A stretch of DNA of 55,295 bases from Clostridiales bacterium (GCA_031263985.1 JAISER010000080.1:1-55295), one strand, 5' to 3'; shown: positions 40,011 through 48,787, numbered from the stretch's first letter. Translations and numbers: made by a program. Notes: generated from the sequence alone by a model not told the origin.

Positions 40011-41072
40011 TCAATCTTCACGCAGTTTCACGGCCTTCGCGGCCGCTCTGCGCCTTTCGTCGGACATGGCCGCGTATCGTTTTCGCGTAGTATTTACGTC
40101 AGCGTGGCCTAAAACGTCAGCTACTATGTAAATATCCGACGTTTCGTTATAAAGCGCCGTCCCGAACGTGCTCCTTAGCTTATGGGGCGTTATATTTTTA
40201 AGCGTCGTCACCATCTTTGAGTATTTTTTTACGAGTATCCTTATAGCCTGATTCCCCATGCGCTTCCGCTGTATAGACAAAAACAGCGCGTTTTCATTCC
40301 CGGCGACAGGCGTTATCTTCTCACGTTCCTTCATATACCCCAAAACCGCGTCCGCGACCTCTTCACCGAAATAAATAACCGCCTCATTTCCGCCCTTTCG
40401 AGTGACCTTAACCGCGTTTACATTAAAATCCATATGCTCCACGTTTATGCCCACGCATTCGGAAACTCGCATTCCCGTTCCCAGCAACAGCGTTATAATC
40501 GCCAAGTCGCGCGCTTTTGTAATCGCGTGAAAAGCCTTTCCCCGACCGGTCAAATTCTCGCCGCTTTCCACCTCGTCGAGCAACCGCGCTACCTCGTCAA
40601 CCTCGAGCTTTATTATAGCCTTTTCCTTAACCGCCGGAAAATCGACCAACTCAGCCGGATTCGAACTTATGCGGCGCTTTTTGCAAAAATAAGAAAACAT
40701 CGTGCGCACGGCCGCAAGCTTTCGCGACTTACCGCAGGCGTCGTTGCTCCTGCTCCGTATTCCGCCGCCTTTCAAAACAGCCGTGTAATAACTGATGTAT
40801 TCCAAAAACCGCTCTATATCCTCAGCCGTCACTTGCTCCAGACTCTCTATGGAAAACGTCTTTAACGAAAGCCCCTTAAACAATTCCGCGTTCTCGATCA
40901 GAAACATGAAAAACAACTTAATGTCGTCCGCGTATACGGACCGCGTTCTCGGCGACTTCGTATCCGCTATCCCTATAAAAAAACTTTCCATAAACGGCGG
41001 CAATTCCTTTAATTTCTCGCGCACTCGCGTTACATTTTCTCTTTTTACATCGTCATGGTAATTGTCCGACAT
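40011..41072 (-). CDS. Tyrosine recombinase (XerC/XerD/XerS-like)
   Basis: 353 aa. The N-terminal SAM-like core-binding domain (residues about 20-165) is followed by the catalytic domain with Arg in GTGMRVSE (about 200), a Lys in the beta-hairpin (VTRKGGNE), HKLRSTFG (His/Arg, about 295), LGHADVNTT (His) and the nucleophile Tyr in RKRYAAMS (about 332). Length resembles the single-protein XerS recombinases or chromosomal phage-type integrases. It faces the lipoprotein array across a terminator. It could be the chromosome-dimer resolvase or a mobile-element integrase; no dif or att site was recognised. Confidence 0.88.
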   Translation of the reverse strand: MSDNYHDDVKRENVTRVREKLKELPPFMESFFIGIADTKSPRTRSVYADDIKLFFMFLIENAELFKGLSLKTFSIESLEQVTAEDIERFLEYISYYTAVLKGGGIRSRSNDACGKSRKLAAVRTMFSYFCKKRRISSNPAELVDFPAVKEKAIIKLEVDEVARLLDEVESGENLTGRGKAFHAITKARDLAIITLLLGTGMRVSECVGINVEHMDFNVNAVKVTRKGGNEAVIYFGEEVADAVLGYMKEREKITPVAGNENALFLSIQRKRMGNQAIRILVKKYSKMVTTLKNITPHKLRSTFGTALYNETSDIYIVADVLGHADVNTTRKRYAAMSDERRRAAAKAVKLRED

Positions 41073-41082
41073 AGAACCTTGG

Positions 41083-41120
41083 GAGAGGAAACTCTTTCGA
41101 GAAAAAGTTTCCTCTCTTTT
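41083..41120 (+). other. Strong hairpin upstream of the recombinase gene
   Basis: 11-bp perfect stem GAGAGGAAACT / AGTTTCCTCTC with a 12-nt loop and four Ts on the plus-strand side. It lies between mtnN (ending at 41185) and the recombinase start (41072). In the direction of these genes it has no T tail, so it may be a weak terminator for plus-strand readthrough or an RNA processing/leader structure. Confidence 0.45.
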
Positions 41121-41184
41121 CCGCTCCCTCCTTCAAAAAGCTTTCGCTCCGTTTCTGGAACATACGGATTCAGGGCGACCGACG

Positions 41185-41886
41185 TCACGCCATATTCTCC
41201 ATTACACGCTCCGTCACCGAGCATGAGCTGTTCGCCGCCTCTTTGACGAACTTCTCAAAAGACTCGTTAGCGCCTCCGTCGGCCTTATCCGAAATCGATC
41301 GTATGACGACAAACGGCAACTGATTTAAGAAGCAGGTTTGCGCTACGGCCGCGCCTTCCATATCCACGCACATAGCGTTAAACGCTCGTTTTATACGATT
41401 TTTAGCCTCCGCCTCCGCGATAAAAACATCGCCGGACGCTATGCGCCCCACAAACGTCCGCTCTGGGGATAGAACCTCCCCGCAAGCGTCTTTCGCAAGC
41501 CTTATAAGCTCTTCGTCCGCCTTAAAAAAGCTCTCCGCGATACTGCTGTTCACGCCCAAAGCGTCGCCCAAAGCCGTCATATCGAAATCGTGATGCGCGA
41601 GTTCGCTTGATATCACGACATCGCCTATATTCAGCTCCTCCGAAAGCGCTCCCGCCACGCCGGTATTTATAACGTAGTCCACGCCAAACAGGTCTATAAG
41701 CGCTTGAGCGCATATAGCCGCGTTAACTTTCCCCACGCGTGACCGCGCCGCTATTACATTTTTACCCGCCATGTTCCCTACATAAAAATCCACCCCTAAA
41801 ACTTGTTTAACGGAAATAACGTCCATTCTTTCCTTAAGCAGAGCTATTTCAATCTCCATCGCGCCTATTATCCCTATAGCCTTCAT
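41185..41886 (-). CDS. mtnN: 5'-methylthioadenosine/S-adenosylhomocysteine nucleosidase
   Basis: 233 aa. Cleaves adenine from MTA and SAH in the methyl cycle. IGAMEIE at the N-terminus (catalytic Glu about residue 11-13), NTGVAGALSEELNIGDVV, DMEGAAVAQ for ribose binding and RSISDKAD with the Asp that activates N7. RBS AAAGGGGATGG. Lies between glmM and the recombinase. Confidence 0.95.
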   Translation of the reverse strand: MKAIGIIGAMEIEIALLKERMDVISVKQVLGVDFYVGNMAGKNVIAARSRVGKVNAAICAQALIDLFGVDYVINTGVAGALSEELNIGDVVISSELAHHDFDMTALGDALGVNSSIAESFFKADEELIRLAKDACGEVLSPERTFVGRIASGDVFIAEAEAKNRIKRAFNAMCVDMEGAAVAQTCFLNQLPFVVIRSISDKADGGANESFEKFVKEAANSSCSVTERVMENMA

Positions 41887-41943
41887 TCCGCCATCCCCTT
41901 TTCTTTAGAAAAGCTTCTCCGACGCGTTCCGGACTCTTGAATC

Positions 41944-41970
41944 CAAAGCGAGATCTTGAACAGACTCTTA
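41944..41970. mobile_element. Right-end fragment of a family-1 element; forms the glmM stop
   Basis: AAAGCGAGATCTTGAACAGA followed by CTCTTA, the family-1 right terminal repeat. Its final TTA is the TAA stop codon of glmM, as seen for fabK at 31240. Confidence 0.7.
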
Positions 41971-43323
41971 GTCACGCAACGCCTCTTCAATGACTCTCGC
42001 CAGCCTACCCGCGCGTTCTTTCAGAAACCTCACGTCAGGACCTTCAAGCATAATGCGTATTATCGGCTCTGTCCCGGACGGACGTATAAGCGCCCGTCCT
42101 ATATCCTTAAAATCATTTTCGACTTCTTCAATCGCCTTTATTATGACCGGAGATTTGGAGTATTCCATCTTTTTGGCGTTTGGCGCCCTTACGTTCACAA
42201 GGATTTGCGGAAAAACGGTCATTATTGAAGCCGCCCGCTTAAGGGTAACGTTCTTTTCCTTTAATATGGACAGCGTTTTAAGCGCGGTCAGCATACCGTC
42301 GCCTGTAGTCGTATGGTTTAAAAATATTACATGTCCGGACTGTTCGCCGCCAAGCGCGTAGCCGCCCGACAGCATCCTTTCAAGCACGTATCTGTCGCCG
42401 ACGTCAGTCTGTTCCAGCGTTATGCCGCGCTCGCGCGCCATGACGCGCAGCCCAAGATTGCTCATAACGGTTATTACGACGCCGTTTTTCGGCAATTCGC
42501 CCTTTTGCGTCATATGATCCGCGCAAATGGAAATTATTTGGTCGCCGTCAATTATATCGCCTTCGCTGTCCACCATAAGACATCTGTCGCCGTCGCCGTC
42601 AAAAGCGATCCCCATGTCAAGTCCGTTTTCAGTCACATATTCGGCGAGCGCGTCCATATGCGTGGATCCGCATCCATCGTTTATATTTTTACCGTCCGGC
42701 TTAAAGTTTAAAATGCGAGCATCCGCGCCTACGCTTGCAAAAACGCCGGGCGCGACGCGGCAAACCGCTCCGTTAGCGCAGTCGACGCCTATTTTCAGGC
42801 CGCCTAAATCAAGCCCGTCAACGACGCCTGTCAAAAACTCGGCGTAATCGCCAAGCGCGTCGTCAAGCGCGCTTATAGAACCGACTTCAGCGTTTATCGG
42901 CCTTGGGAAATGGTCCGCTTTCATTTCGATTAATCGTTCAATCTCCAACTCAATGTCGTCCGGCAATTTGTAACCGTCGGCGTTAAAAAACTTAATGCCA
43001 TTGTCGTAAAAAGGATTATGCGACGCGGAAATCATCACCCCGGCGTCAAAACCTTTGTTTTTTACAAGCCACGCTACGCCCGGAGTCGGAATCACCCCCG
43101 CGACGCATACGTTAGCCCCCACTGAACACATACCCGCGGAAAGCGCCGCCTCTAACATGCCGCTTGACAGTCTTGTGTCGCTTCCCACAACGATTTTGGG
43201 CGAGTGAAGGCCCTTCTCGGTAAGAGCGGTCGCCCCCGCCTTTCCCAAAAGGAAGGCGAGTTCCGGCGTCAGATACTCGTTAGCCAGTCCCCTCACACCG
43301 TCCGTACCAAAAAATTTGCCCAT
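41968..43323 (-). CDS. glmM: Phosphoglucosamine mutase
   Basis: 451 aa. Converts GlcN-6-P to GlcN-1-P for UDP-GlcNAc and peptidoglycan. FGTDGVRGLANEYLT at the N-terminus, phosphoserine loop ISASHNPFYDNG, metal site FDGDGDRC, sugar loop GGEQSGHVIF and phosphate loop RPSGTEPIIRIM are all intact. Stop codon placed at the edge of an inverted-repeat fragment. Confidence 0.96.
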   Translation of the reverse strand: MGKFFGTDGVRGLANEYLTPELAFLLGKAGATALTEKGLHSPKIVVGSDTRLSSGMLEAALSAGMCSVGANVCVAGVIPTPGVAWLVKNKGFDAGVMISASHNPFYDNGIKFFNADGYKLPDDIELEIERLIEMKADHFPRPINAEVGSISALDDALGDYAEFLTGVVDGLDLGGLKIGVDCANGAVCRVAPGVFASVGADARILNFKPDGKNINDGCGSTHMDALAEYVTENGLDMGIAFDGDGDRCLMVDSEGDIIDGDQIISICADHMTQKGELPKNGVVITVMSNLGLRVMARERGITLEQTDVGDRYVLERMLSGGYALGGEQSGHVIFLNHTTTGDGMLTALKTLSILKEKNVTLKRAASIMTVFPQILVNVRAPNAKKMEYSKSPVIIKAIEEVENDFKDIGRALIRPSGTEPIIRIMLEGPDVRFLKERAGRLARVIEEALRD

Positions 43324-43759
43324 TAATAAACCCCCAAACAGATCTATAAAGCGTCTTCACGCCGAAAAAAAACAAACCGACGCCCCGCCGACAGCCATTT
43401 CACCGCTTTAGGAACATGCAAGACGCGTTTCGCGCTCCTTTCAGCGCTAAGCCATCCGGAAAACCTGCTCAGCGCCTGGACTTGACGGCTAAGCGTGAAC
43501 TTTTTTTCCGCCGCTCTTCGTCATCAAAAATCCTGGCGCGGCGGAAAAACTCGCTCACCGCTTCGCTGAACCCAGGCGCTAAACAAGCTCTTAGGCCCGC
43601 TCTAAAATTTCAACTATGTAATATACTATTCGTTGTTTTTTTGATTAGTGAAGCCGCTTTCCACGCATATTATATTACTTTAAACAACTTTCAGCAAGCG
43701 TTAGTTGTATGAACGCGCTCCATCTTCAAGGGAGTTTTACATCCCTCGGCAAGCGCGTC
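43324..43759. other. Spacer between glmM and the rRNA methyltransferase remnant
   Basis: No gene supported. It contains the family-3 element at 43461-43593. The glmM promoter is expected near its left part but no clear match was found. Confidence 0.45.
43461..43593. mobile_element. MITE-like inverted-repeat element, family 3 (decayed)
   Basis: Ends AACCTGCTCAGCGCCTGG and CCAGGCGCTAAACAAGCTCT are imperfect inverted repeats, ending with TA at 43592-43593. The GGCGCTAAACA segment matches the right end of the copy at 22190. Confidence 0.6.
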
Positions 43760-44539
43760 TCACGCGATGACGCGCCTTTGCCGCCACGCCTCGTACAGCG
43801 TCACGCCGCCCGCCACGGCGGCGTTAAGCGACTCCACTCCTCTTTCCATCGGAATCTTTATCGCTATATCAACCAAGCTAAGCGCGCGTTCCGAAAGCCC
43901 TGTAGCTTCAGAACCTATAAGCACGCACCGTCCGCCCGTCAAATCCGCGTCCGTATAACACACATTCGCGTCCACGCTCGCGGCGACTAACTTAATTCCG
44001 CGTTCTTTTAAAAACCGCGCGGCTTCTTACACGTCCGCGACGCGAATCGTCGGAATGCGCAATATCGCGCCGGCCGCGGCTCGCACAGTCTTAGGGTTAT
44101 ACAAATCGGCGCATTCGCCCGCTAAAATCGCCACGCCGCACCCGACGGCGGCGGCCACGCGTATTAACGCGCCTAAGTTCCCAGGATCCGACACGCATTC
44201 GCATAAAAGCGAAAGCCGGTCTCTTTTGACCGCTTCGTCAAGCGTCGCGTCCGGCTGTTCGCATATAGCCAAAATACCTTGCGGCGTCACGGAATCCGCC
44301 GCTTTTTTAAACAATCCGTCTGAAATAATCGTCGTCTCCGCGCGCTTTTCATACATCGAAACGTCGTGAGTCCGCGCGAAGGAGTCCGAAACGACATAAC
44401 GCTTGACGCGCGCGTCTTCCGGCATATCGTCCACGAAGCTCTTACCCTCTATCACAAAAACGCTTTCGCGTTCCCTGGCCTTCTTCGTTTGAAGCGCCTT
44501 TATCCTCTTAAACAACGGGTTAGACGCGCTTTCTATCAT
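43760..44539 (-). pseudogene. TrmH/SpoU-type RNA 2'-O-methyltransferase with one in-frame stop
   Basis: Reading frame of 259 codons broken only by a TAA at 44029-44027, between PTIRVADV and EAARFLKERG; both halves are in the same frame. The N-terminal half has a substrate-binding domain (SASNPLFKRIKALQTKKARE) and the first SPOUT motif region (CECVSDPGNLGALIRVAAAVG). The C-terminal half has motifs 2 and 3 (LIGSEATGLSE, IPMERGVESLNAAVAGG), which form the knot and SAM site. A single AAA or AAG to TAA change would explain it. Without readthrough the product lacks the SAM site. Start at 44539 has AGGAGG ten nt upstream. Confidence 0.82.
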
Positions 44540-44599
44540 TATCCGCATTCCTCCGATAATATTTACTGAACTCGATCTAAATCATAACCATCCGCTCGT

Positions 44600-44633
44600 G
44601 AATCCGCCGAAGTCAGGTTCCGGGACAGGTCTA
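44600..44633. mobile_element. Right-end fragment of a family-2 element
   Basis: AATCCGCCGAAGTCAGGTTC then CGGGACAGGTCTA, identical in type to the right end at 15067, with the left part missing. Confidence 0.65.
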
Positions 44634-44718
44634 TTAAAAATATTCGCTATTATCATTTGACGCGCCGCTAACAATTCGTTTACAATAATATCCCTGCCGT
44701 TTTAAAAAATCAATATAT

Positions 44719-44747
44719 TTGCAAGCTGCAAAATTTGCGGCTATAAT
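44719..44747 (+). promoter_or_regulatory. Putative sigma-A promoter of aroC
   Basis: TTGCAA (44719-44724), 17 nt, TATAAT (44742-44747), about 50 nt before the aroC ATG. It would drive aroC, the LUD gene and tsaE. Confidence 0.72.
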
Positions 44748-44799
44748 AAGACGTATGACAGAAGGGCGGCCGCAGCCGCTATGACTTAAGGGGGCGCCT

Positions 44800-45912
44800 A
44801 TGCCAGGTTCCATATTCGGGTCCGCATTTAAAATAACGACATGGGGCGAAAGCCACGGCCGCGCTATAGGCGTCGTAATCGACGGTTGTCCGGCCGGACT
44901 GCCCGTCAGTGAAAAAGACCTGCAGCGTCAGCTTGACCGCCGCAGACCCGGCTCTTCCGAATTCGCGTCGCGTCGCGGCGAAATCGACAAAGCGGAAATC
45001 ATGTCCGGCGTCTTTAACGGCTTGACCTCCGGCACGCCTATATGCGTCGTAATATTTAACGGCGACGCGCGTTCTCGAGACTACGAAAAAATAAAAGACG
45101 CGTTTCGGCCGTCACACGCCGATTACGGCTATTTTTCCAAATACGGCTTTCGCGACTATCGCGGCGGAGGCCGATCTTCCGGCAGAGAGACCGCCGGTCG
45201 CGTAGCGGCCGGCGCCGTCGCGAAGCTGATGCTCGAAAAACTTGATATCACGGTAAACGCTTACGTCGTCTCCATAGGCTCCGCGGAAATAAGCCGCGAT
45301 AACTTCAACATTGACGACGCGGCTAAAAACCCGCTCGCCATGCCTGATATGGACGCTTACGAGAGAGCGGCCGCGCTTGTTCGCGGAGCTATGTCAAAAG
45401 GCGATTCCGTCGGCGGCGTTGTGGAATGCGTAATAACCGGCGTCCCTCCCGGGCTTGGCGAACCTGTGTTTGATAAGCTTGACGCTGTGATCGCCCACGC
45501 GGTAATGTCCGTAGGCGCCGTGAAAGGCGTCGAGTTTGGAGTTGGTTTCGGAGCCGCTAAAAAAACGGGCTTAGAGCACAACGACCAGCTTGCGAGCGCC
45601 GACGGACAAATTAAAAAGCTGTCAAACAACGCCGGAGGCGTTACGGGCGGGCTTTCAGACGGTTCTGACATCGTTTTTCGCGCGGCTGTAAAACCCACTC
45701 CGTCAATCTCGCCGCCGCAAAAAACCGTAAACGAGTCCGGAGAGAACATAGAGATCAAAATCGAAGGCCGTCACGACCCCGTGATAGCTCCGCGCGCCGC
45801 CGTCGTCGTCGAAAGCATGGCCGCTTTGGCCGTGGCGGACGCGGTTTTGCGAAACGCTTCCGCCACAATGAATAACCTGACAAAACTATATAATCAAAAA
45901 GGGGGTTCGTAA
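44800..45912 (+). CDS. aroC: Chorismate synthase
   Basis: 370 aa. Last step of the shikimate pathway, EPSP to chorismate with reduced FMN. Signature GESHGRAIGVVIDGCPAG, RSRDYEKIKDAFRPSHADY, GGGRSSGRETAGRVAAGA, a VGAVKGVEFG stretch and NNAGGVTGGLSDG, with the C-terminal KPTPSI and GRHDPVIAPRA. RBS AAGGGGGC. First gene of a plus-strand run. Confidence 0.96.
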   Translation: MPGSIFGSAFKITTWGESHGRAIGVVIDGCPAGLPVSEKDLQRQLDRRRPGSSEFASRRGEIDKAEIMSGVFNGLTSGTPICVVIFNGDARSRDYEKIKDAFRPSHADYGYFSKYGFRDYRGGGRSSGRETAGRVAAGAVAKLMLEKLDITVNAYVVSIGSAEISRDNFNIDDAAKNPLAMPDMDAYERAAALVRGAMSKGDSVGGVVECVITGVPPGLGEPVFDKLDAVIAHAVMSVGAVKGVEFGVGFGAAKKTGLEHNDQLASADGQIKKLSNNAGGVTGGLSDGSDIVFRAAVKPTPSISPPQKTVNESGENIEIKIEGRHDPVIAPRAAVVVESMAALAVADAVLRNASATMNNLTKLYNQKGGS

Positions 45913-45917
45913 AAAAG

Positions 45918-46553
45918 ATGACTCCTATGGAGAAACATAACGCTCTTATAGGCTATAAAGTCGCGCAGGCGATGCAAAAAAGAAATATCGAGGGCTTCTA
46001 CTGCCAGGACAAAAACGAGGCGCGTGAAAAGGCTCTCGAGCTTATGCCAGCCAAGAGCCGCGTCGGATACGGCGGCTCTATGACCTTAAACCAAATCGGT
46101 CTATTGGACGCCGTGCGCAACGGAGATTATGACTTAATCGACCGCGACGCGTCCCGGTCGCCGGAAGAAAAGCGGCAAATGGAGCTTGACGCGCTTACCG
46201 CCGATTTTTTCCTTATGAGCGGCAACGCCATAGCTATGGACGGAACCCTCGTAAATATCGACGGAAAAGGCAACCGCTTGGCGGCGCTCGTTTACGGCCC
46301 GCGAAACGTTATTGTAATCGCCGGCGTAAACAAGATCGCCTTCAACGAGGAACAGGCGATTTTGCGCGCGCGCAGAGTGGCCGCGCCGATAAACGCGCTG
46401 CGCCTTAAAACGCTCACGCCGTGCGTCTCGACCGGCATATGCCATAACTGCCTGGAAGATCAATGCATATGCCGCAATATGGTTATAACGCGCATGTCCA
46501 GCGGTCATAATCGCATTAAAGCCATTATAGTCGGAGAGGATTTAGGGTTTTGA
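45918..46553 (+). CDS. LUD-domain protein (LutC/YkgG-like)
   Basis: 211 aa of the LUD (lactate-utilisation, DUF162) family: ALELMPAKSRVGYGGSMTLNQIGL, AIAMDGTLVNIDGKGNR, NVIVIAGVNKI. The C-terminal part adds CVSTGICHNC, CIC, a cysteine set that could bind metal or an Fe-S cluster. LutA and LutB partners are absent, so it is a stand-alone member of unknown substrate. 5 nt after aroC and overlapping tsaE, so part of the aroC operon. Confidence 0.85.
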   Translation: MTPMEKHNALIGYKVAQAMQKRNIEGFYCQDKNEAREKALELMPAKSRVGYGGSMTLNQIGLLDAVRNGDYDLIDRDASRSPEEKRQMELDALTADFFLMSGNAIAMDGTLVNIDGKGNRLAALVYGPRNVIVIAGVNKIAFNEEQAILRARRVAAPINALRLKTLTPCVSTGICHNCLEDQCICRNMVITRMSSGHNRIKAIIVGEDLGF

Positions 46554-47008
46554 AATATGAAAGCTCCTGCGAGCGAGACACTATGGCGATAGCCGAATCG
46601 CTGGCGAAAGCATCCGCGCCCGGACAGGTTTACGCGCTCTACGGCGGACTGGGCGCCGGCAAAACCGTTTTCGCTAAAGGGTTCGCCAAAGGGCTTGGCG
46701 TCGCGGAAACGGTGACAAGCCCGACGTTTACTATAATACGCGAATATCAAGGCGCGCTGCCTTTTTATCATATAGACGCGTATCGCTTGGGCGAAAACGC
46801 CGCGGACGAGTTTTTGGCGCTTGGATACGAAGAATATTGTTACGGCGACGGCGTATGCCTTATAGAATGGGCGCCATACGTTGACGAGCTTTTACCGTTC
46901 GGTCATATAAGCGTTACGATAGAACCCGACGCTGACAAACGCGAAAATCACCGCTCTATCACAATCGAAACGCCTGAACGCGGGGAAAAATCACGGAAGC
47001 TCGGATAA
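46550..47008 (+). CDS. tsaE: tRNA threonylcarbamoyladenosine biosynthesis ATPase TsaE
   Basis: 152 aa. Walker A YGGLGAGKTVFAKG, switch region SPTFTIIREY, and a Walker-B-like HIDAYRL, then EWAPYVDELLP. Part of the t6A modification system with TsaB, TsaC and TsaD. Starts at a TTG that overlaps the LUD stop (TTGA). C-terminal tail is basic. Confidence 0.92.
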   Translation: MKYESSCERDTMAIAESLAKASAPGQVYALYGGLGAGKTVFAKGFAKGLGVAETVTSPTFTIIREYQGALPFYHIDAYRLGENAADEFLALGYEEYCYGDGVCLIEWAPYVDELLPFGHISVTIEPDADKRENHRSITIETPERGEKSRKLG

Positions 47009-47021
47009 ATCCATTCCGTTT

Positions 47022-47156
47022 TAGAGCCTGTTTAAGATCTCGCTTTTAGCCGATTTTTGTGATAATTTTTCGCCAAACGCAAAAACGCGAACGAGCGCAT
47101 TCGGAGAATATACGCGAAGAGCGCGGACGCCGGAGTCAGATTTCGGGACAGGTCTA
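47022..47156. mobile_element. MITE-like element, chimera: family-1 left end, family-2 right end
   Basis: Starts TA + GAGCCTGTTTAAGATCTCGC (family 1) and ends CGGACGCCGGAGTCAGATTT then CGGGACAGGTC + TA (family 2). The two ends are not inverted repeats of each other, so it is a recombinant. Between tsaE and tsaB. Confidence 0.8.
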
Positions 47157-47211
47157 ATATAAAAGGCTTCGGTTAATAGGCCGCTGACCATGATAACGGA
47201 AGGGTTTAGAC

Positions 47212-47910
47212 ATGAACATTTTAGCTATGGACGCCTCCGGCGCCGCCGTGAGCACGGCCGTTTTAAGTGAAACGAGCGTATTTTCAGAATTCTTCATGAA
47301 TAATGGCGCGAAGAAACACGCCGAAACGCTTATGACGCTGATTTCCGCGGCGCTCGACGCGGCGGGCGCGTCCTTAAACGATATGGATTATATAGCGTGT
47401 ACGTCGGGACCCGGCTCTTTCACCGGTCTTCGCATAGGCGCCGCGACAGCGAAGGGCTTGGCGGCGGGTTCCAACAAAAAGATTATACCTGTTCCTGCTC
47501 TCGCCGCGCTGGCATACAATATAGCGAACGACAACGCTTTCATCGCGCCGATTATGGACGCGCGCCGCGATCAGGTTTACGCCGCGCTTTTTAAACGCCA
47601 AAACGGAGAACTCATTCAGGTTTTAAACGATGGCGCCATGAGTTTTCGCGACTTCGCCGAAAGCGTGTCGGAACATACCTCAAATCCAATTTTCGTGGGA
47701 GACGGAATCATGTCTTTCGGAGAAAACATACTATCGCTCGGCTACGCGATCGCGCCTCAGCGTTTTAACGCGCAAAGGGCCTCGTCCGTCGGCTCTTTAG
47801 CCATAACTATGATTCATCACGCCATCTCCGGAGCGGAGTTTTCTCCAATATATTTACGCGCGCCGCAAGCGGAGCGAAACCGCTTAAACGGAAACGGCGA
47901 TCCTCGATAA
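47212..47910 (+). CDS. tsaB: tRNA threonylcarbamoyladenosine biosynthesis protein TsaB
   Basis: 232 aa inactive paralogue of TsaD: ILAMDASGAAVSTAVL, HAETLMTLI, and the signature TSGPGSFTGLRIGAATAKGLA, then PIMDARRDQVYAALF. It forms the TsaB-TsaD-TsaE complex. Downstream comes rimI as in many Firmicutes, although tsaD itself is not in the window. Confidence 0.93.
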   Translation: MNILAMDASGAAVSTAVLSETSVFSEFFMNNGAKKHAETLMTLISAALDAAGASLNDMDYIACTSGPGSFTGLRIGAATAKGLAAGSNKKIIPVPALAALAYNIANDNAFIAPIMDARRDQVYAALFKRQNGELIQVLNDGAMSFRDFAESVSEHTSNPIFVGDGIMSFGENILSLGYAIAPQRFNAQRASSVGSLAITMIHHAISGAEFSPIYLRAPQAERNRLNGNGDPR

Positions 47911-48064
47911 CGCGTTTTATAAACGCGTGCGTTTCCCGTGGAATTCAGAACGATTACGATAAATCATTTAACGCTGAACTCAGCTTAAAACATAGTCGAA
48001 CCGGGCGAACCAACATTGTTCGGCGAGGCTTCTCGAGACGGTTCTTGATTTCAAGCGCCGCCCT
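47911..48064. other. Short spacer after tsaB
   Basis: No gene. Contains a small hairpin (ACGCGTTTTATAAACGCGT near 47912-47932) and a GCTGAACTCAGC near-palindrome (about 47973-47984) that recurs in the hairpin at 48788. Confidence 0.35.
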
Positions 48065-48219
48065 TAGAGCCTGTTTAAGATCCCGCTTTTAGCGGATTTT
48101 TGTGATGATTTTTCGCCAAACGCAAAAACGCGAACGCCGCGTATTCGAAGAATATACGCAAAGAGCGCTGACAAAGCGTGGCGGAAAATAACAAAATGGA
48201 GATATTAAGCAGGCTCTTA
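48065..48219. mobile_element. MITE-like inverted-repeat element, family 1
   Basis: 155 bp with TA at both ends, left end GAGCCTGTTTAAGATCCCGC, right end GATATTAAGCAGGCTC. Interior same as at 5588, with a deletion of the CTGAAAAGACGCG stretch near the right end. Between tsaB and rimI. Confidence 0.82.
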
Positions 48220-48317
48220 GCGCGGTTCTTTTTCGCCGTCGCGCCAGAGCGTTTAGCGGAGGCGTCAGAGACGACATCCCTCAAGGCTTTAACGAACGGA
48301 GCATAGACAATTACATT

Positions 48318-48779
48318 ATGATCAAAATAGAACAGATGCGTCAAAAACATATAGACGCCGTACACGCTGTAGAAACCGCCAGCTTCTCGATTCCGTGGCC
48401 GCGAAGCTCATTTGAGAGCGAGCTAAAAAACGGCGTAGCGATTTATTTCGTAGCCATAGATGATAAAACCGGTGATGTAGTCGGTTACGCGGGCATGTGG
48501 AGCGTTGTAACGGAAGGTCACATCACAAACATAGCTGTCAAGCCCGAACGCCGGCGCGAAGGCGTAGGCGCCGCGCTTTTACGCGAATGCCTCAAGACGG
48601 CGCGGGAAAAAGACATGATAGGCGTAACTTTGGAAGTGAGGGTCGGAAACTCCGCCGCCACGCGTCTTTACGCCAATCATGGGTTTAAAGTCGAGGGCAT
48701 AAGGAAAAATTATTATTATGACACTAAAGAAGACGCCTTTATAATGTGGAAAACTATGGGCGCGCCTGAACAGATTTGA
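48318..48779 (+). CDS. rimI: Ribosomal-protein-alanine N-acetyltransferase
   Basis: 153 aa GNAT. Acetyl-CoA motif VKPERRREGVGAALLREC (R-x-x-G-x-G type), then GVTLEVRVGNSAATRLYANHGF, then GIRKNYYYDTKEDAFIMW as in RimI. Gene order tsaE-tsaB-rimI supports the name. RBS weak: GGAG lies about 17 nt upstream. Confidence 0.9.
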   Translation: MIKIEQMRQKHIDAVHAVETASFSIPWPRSSFESELKNGVAIYFVAIDDKTGDVVGYAGMWSVVTEGHITNIAVKPERRREGVGAALLRECLKTAREKDMIGVTLEVRVGNSAATRLYANHGFKVEGIRKNYYYDTKEDAFIMWKTMGAPEQI

Positions 48780-48787
48780 TTTTTATA

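Noticed and set aside
43760-44539. Recoded TAA (alternative genetic code)
   Set aside because: TAA, TAG and TGA all end other clear genes in the window.
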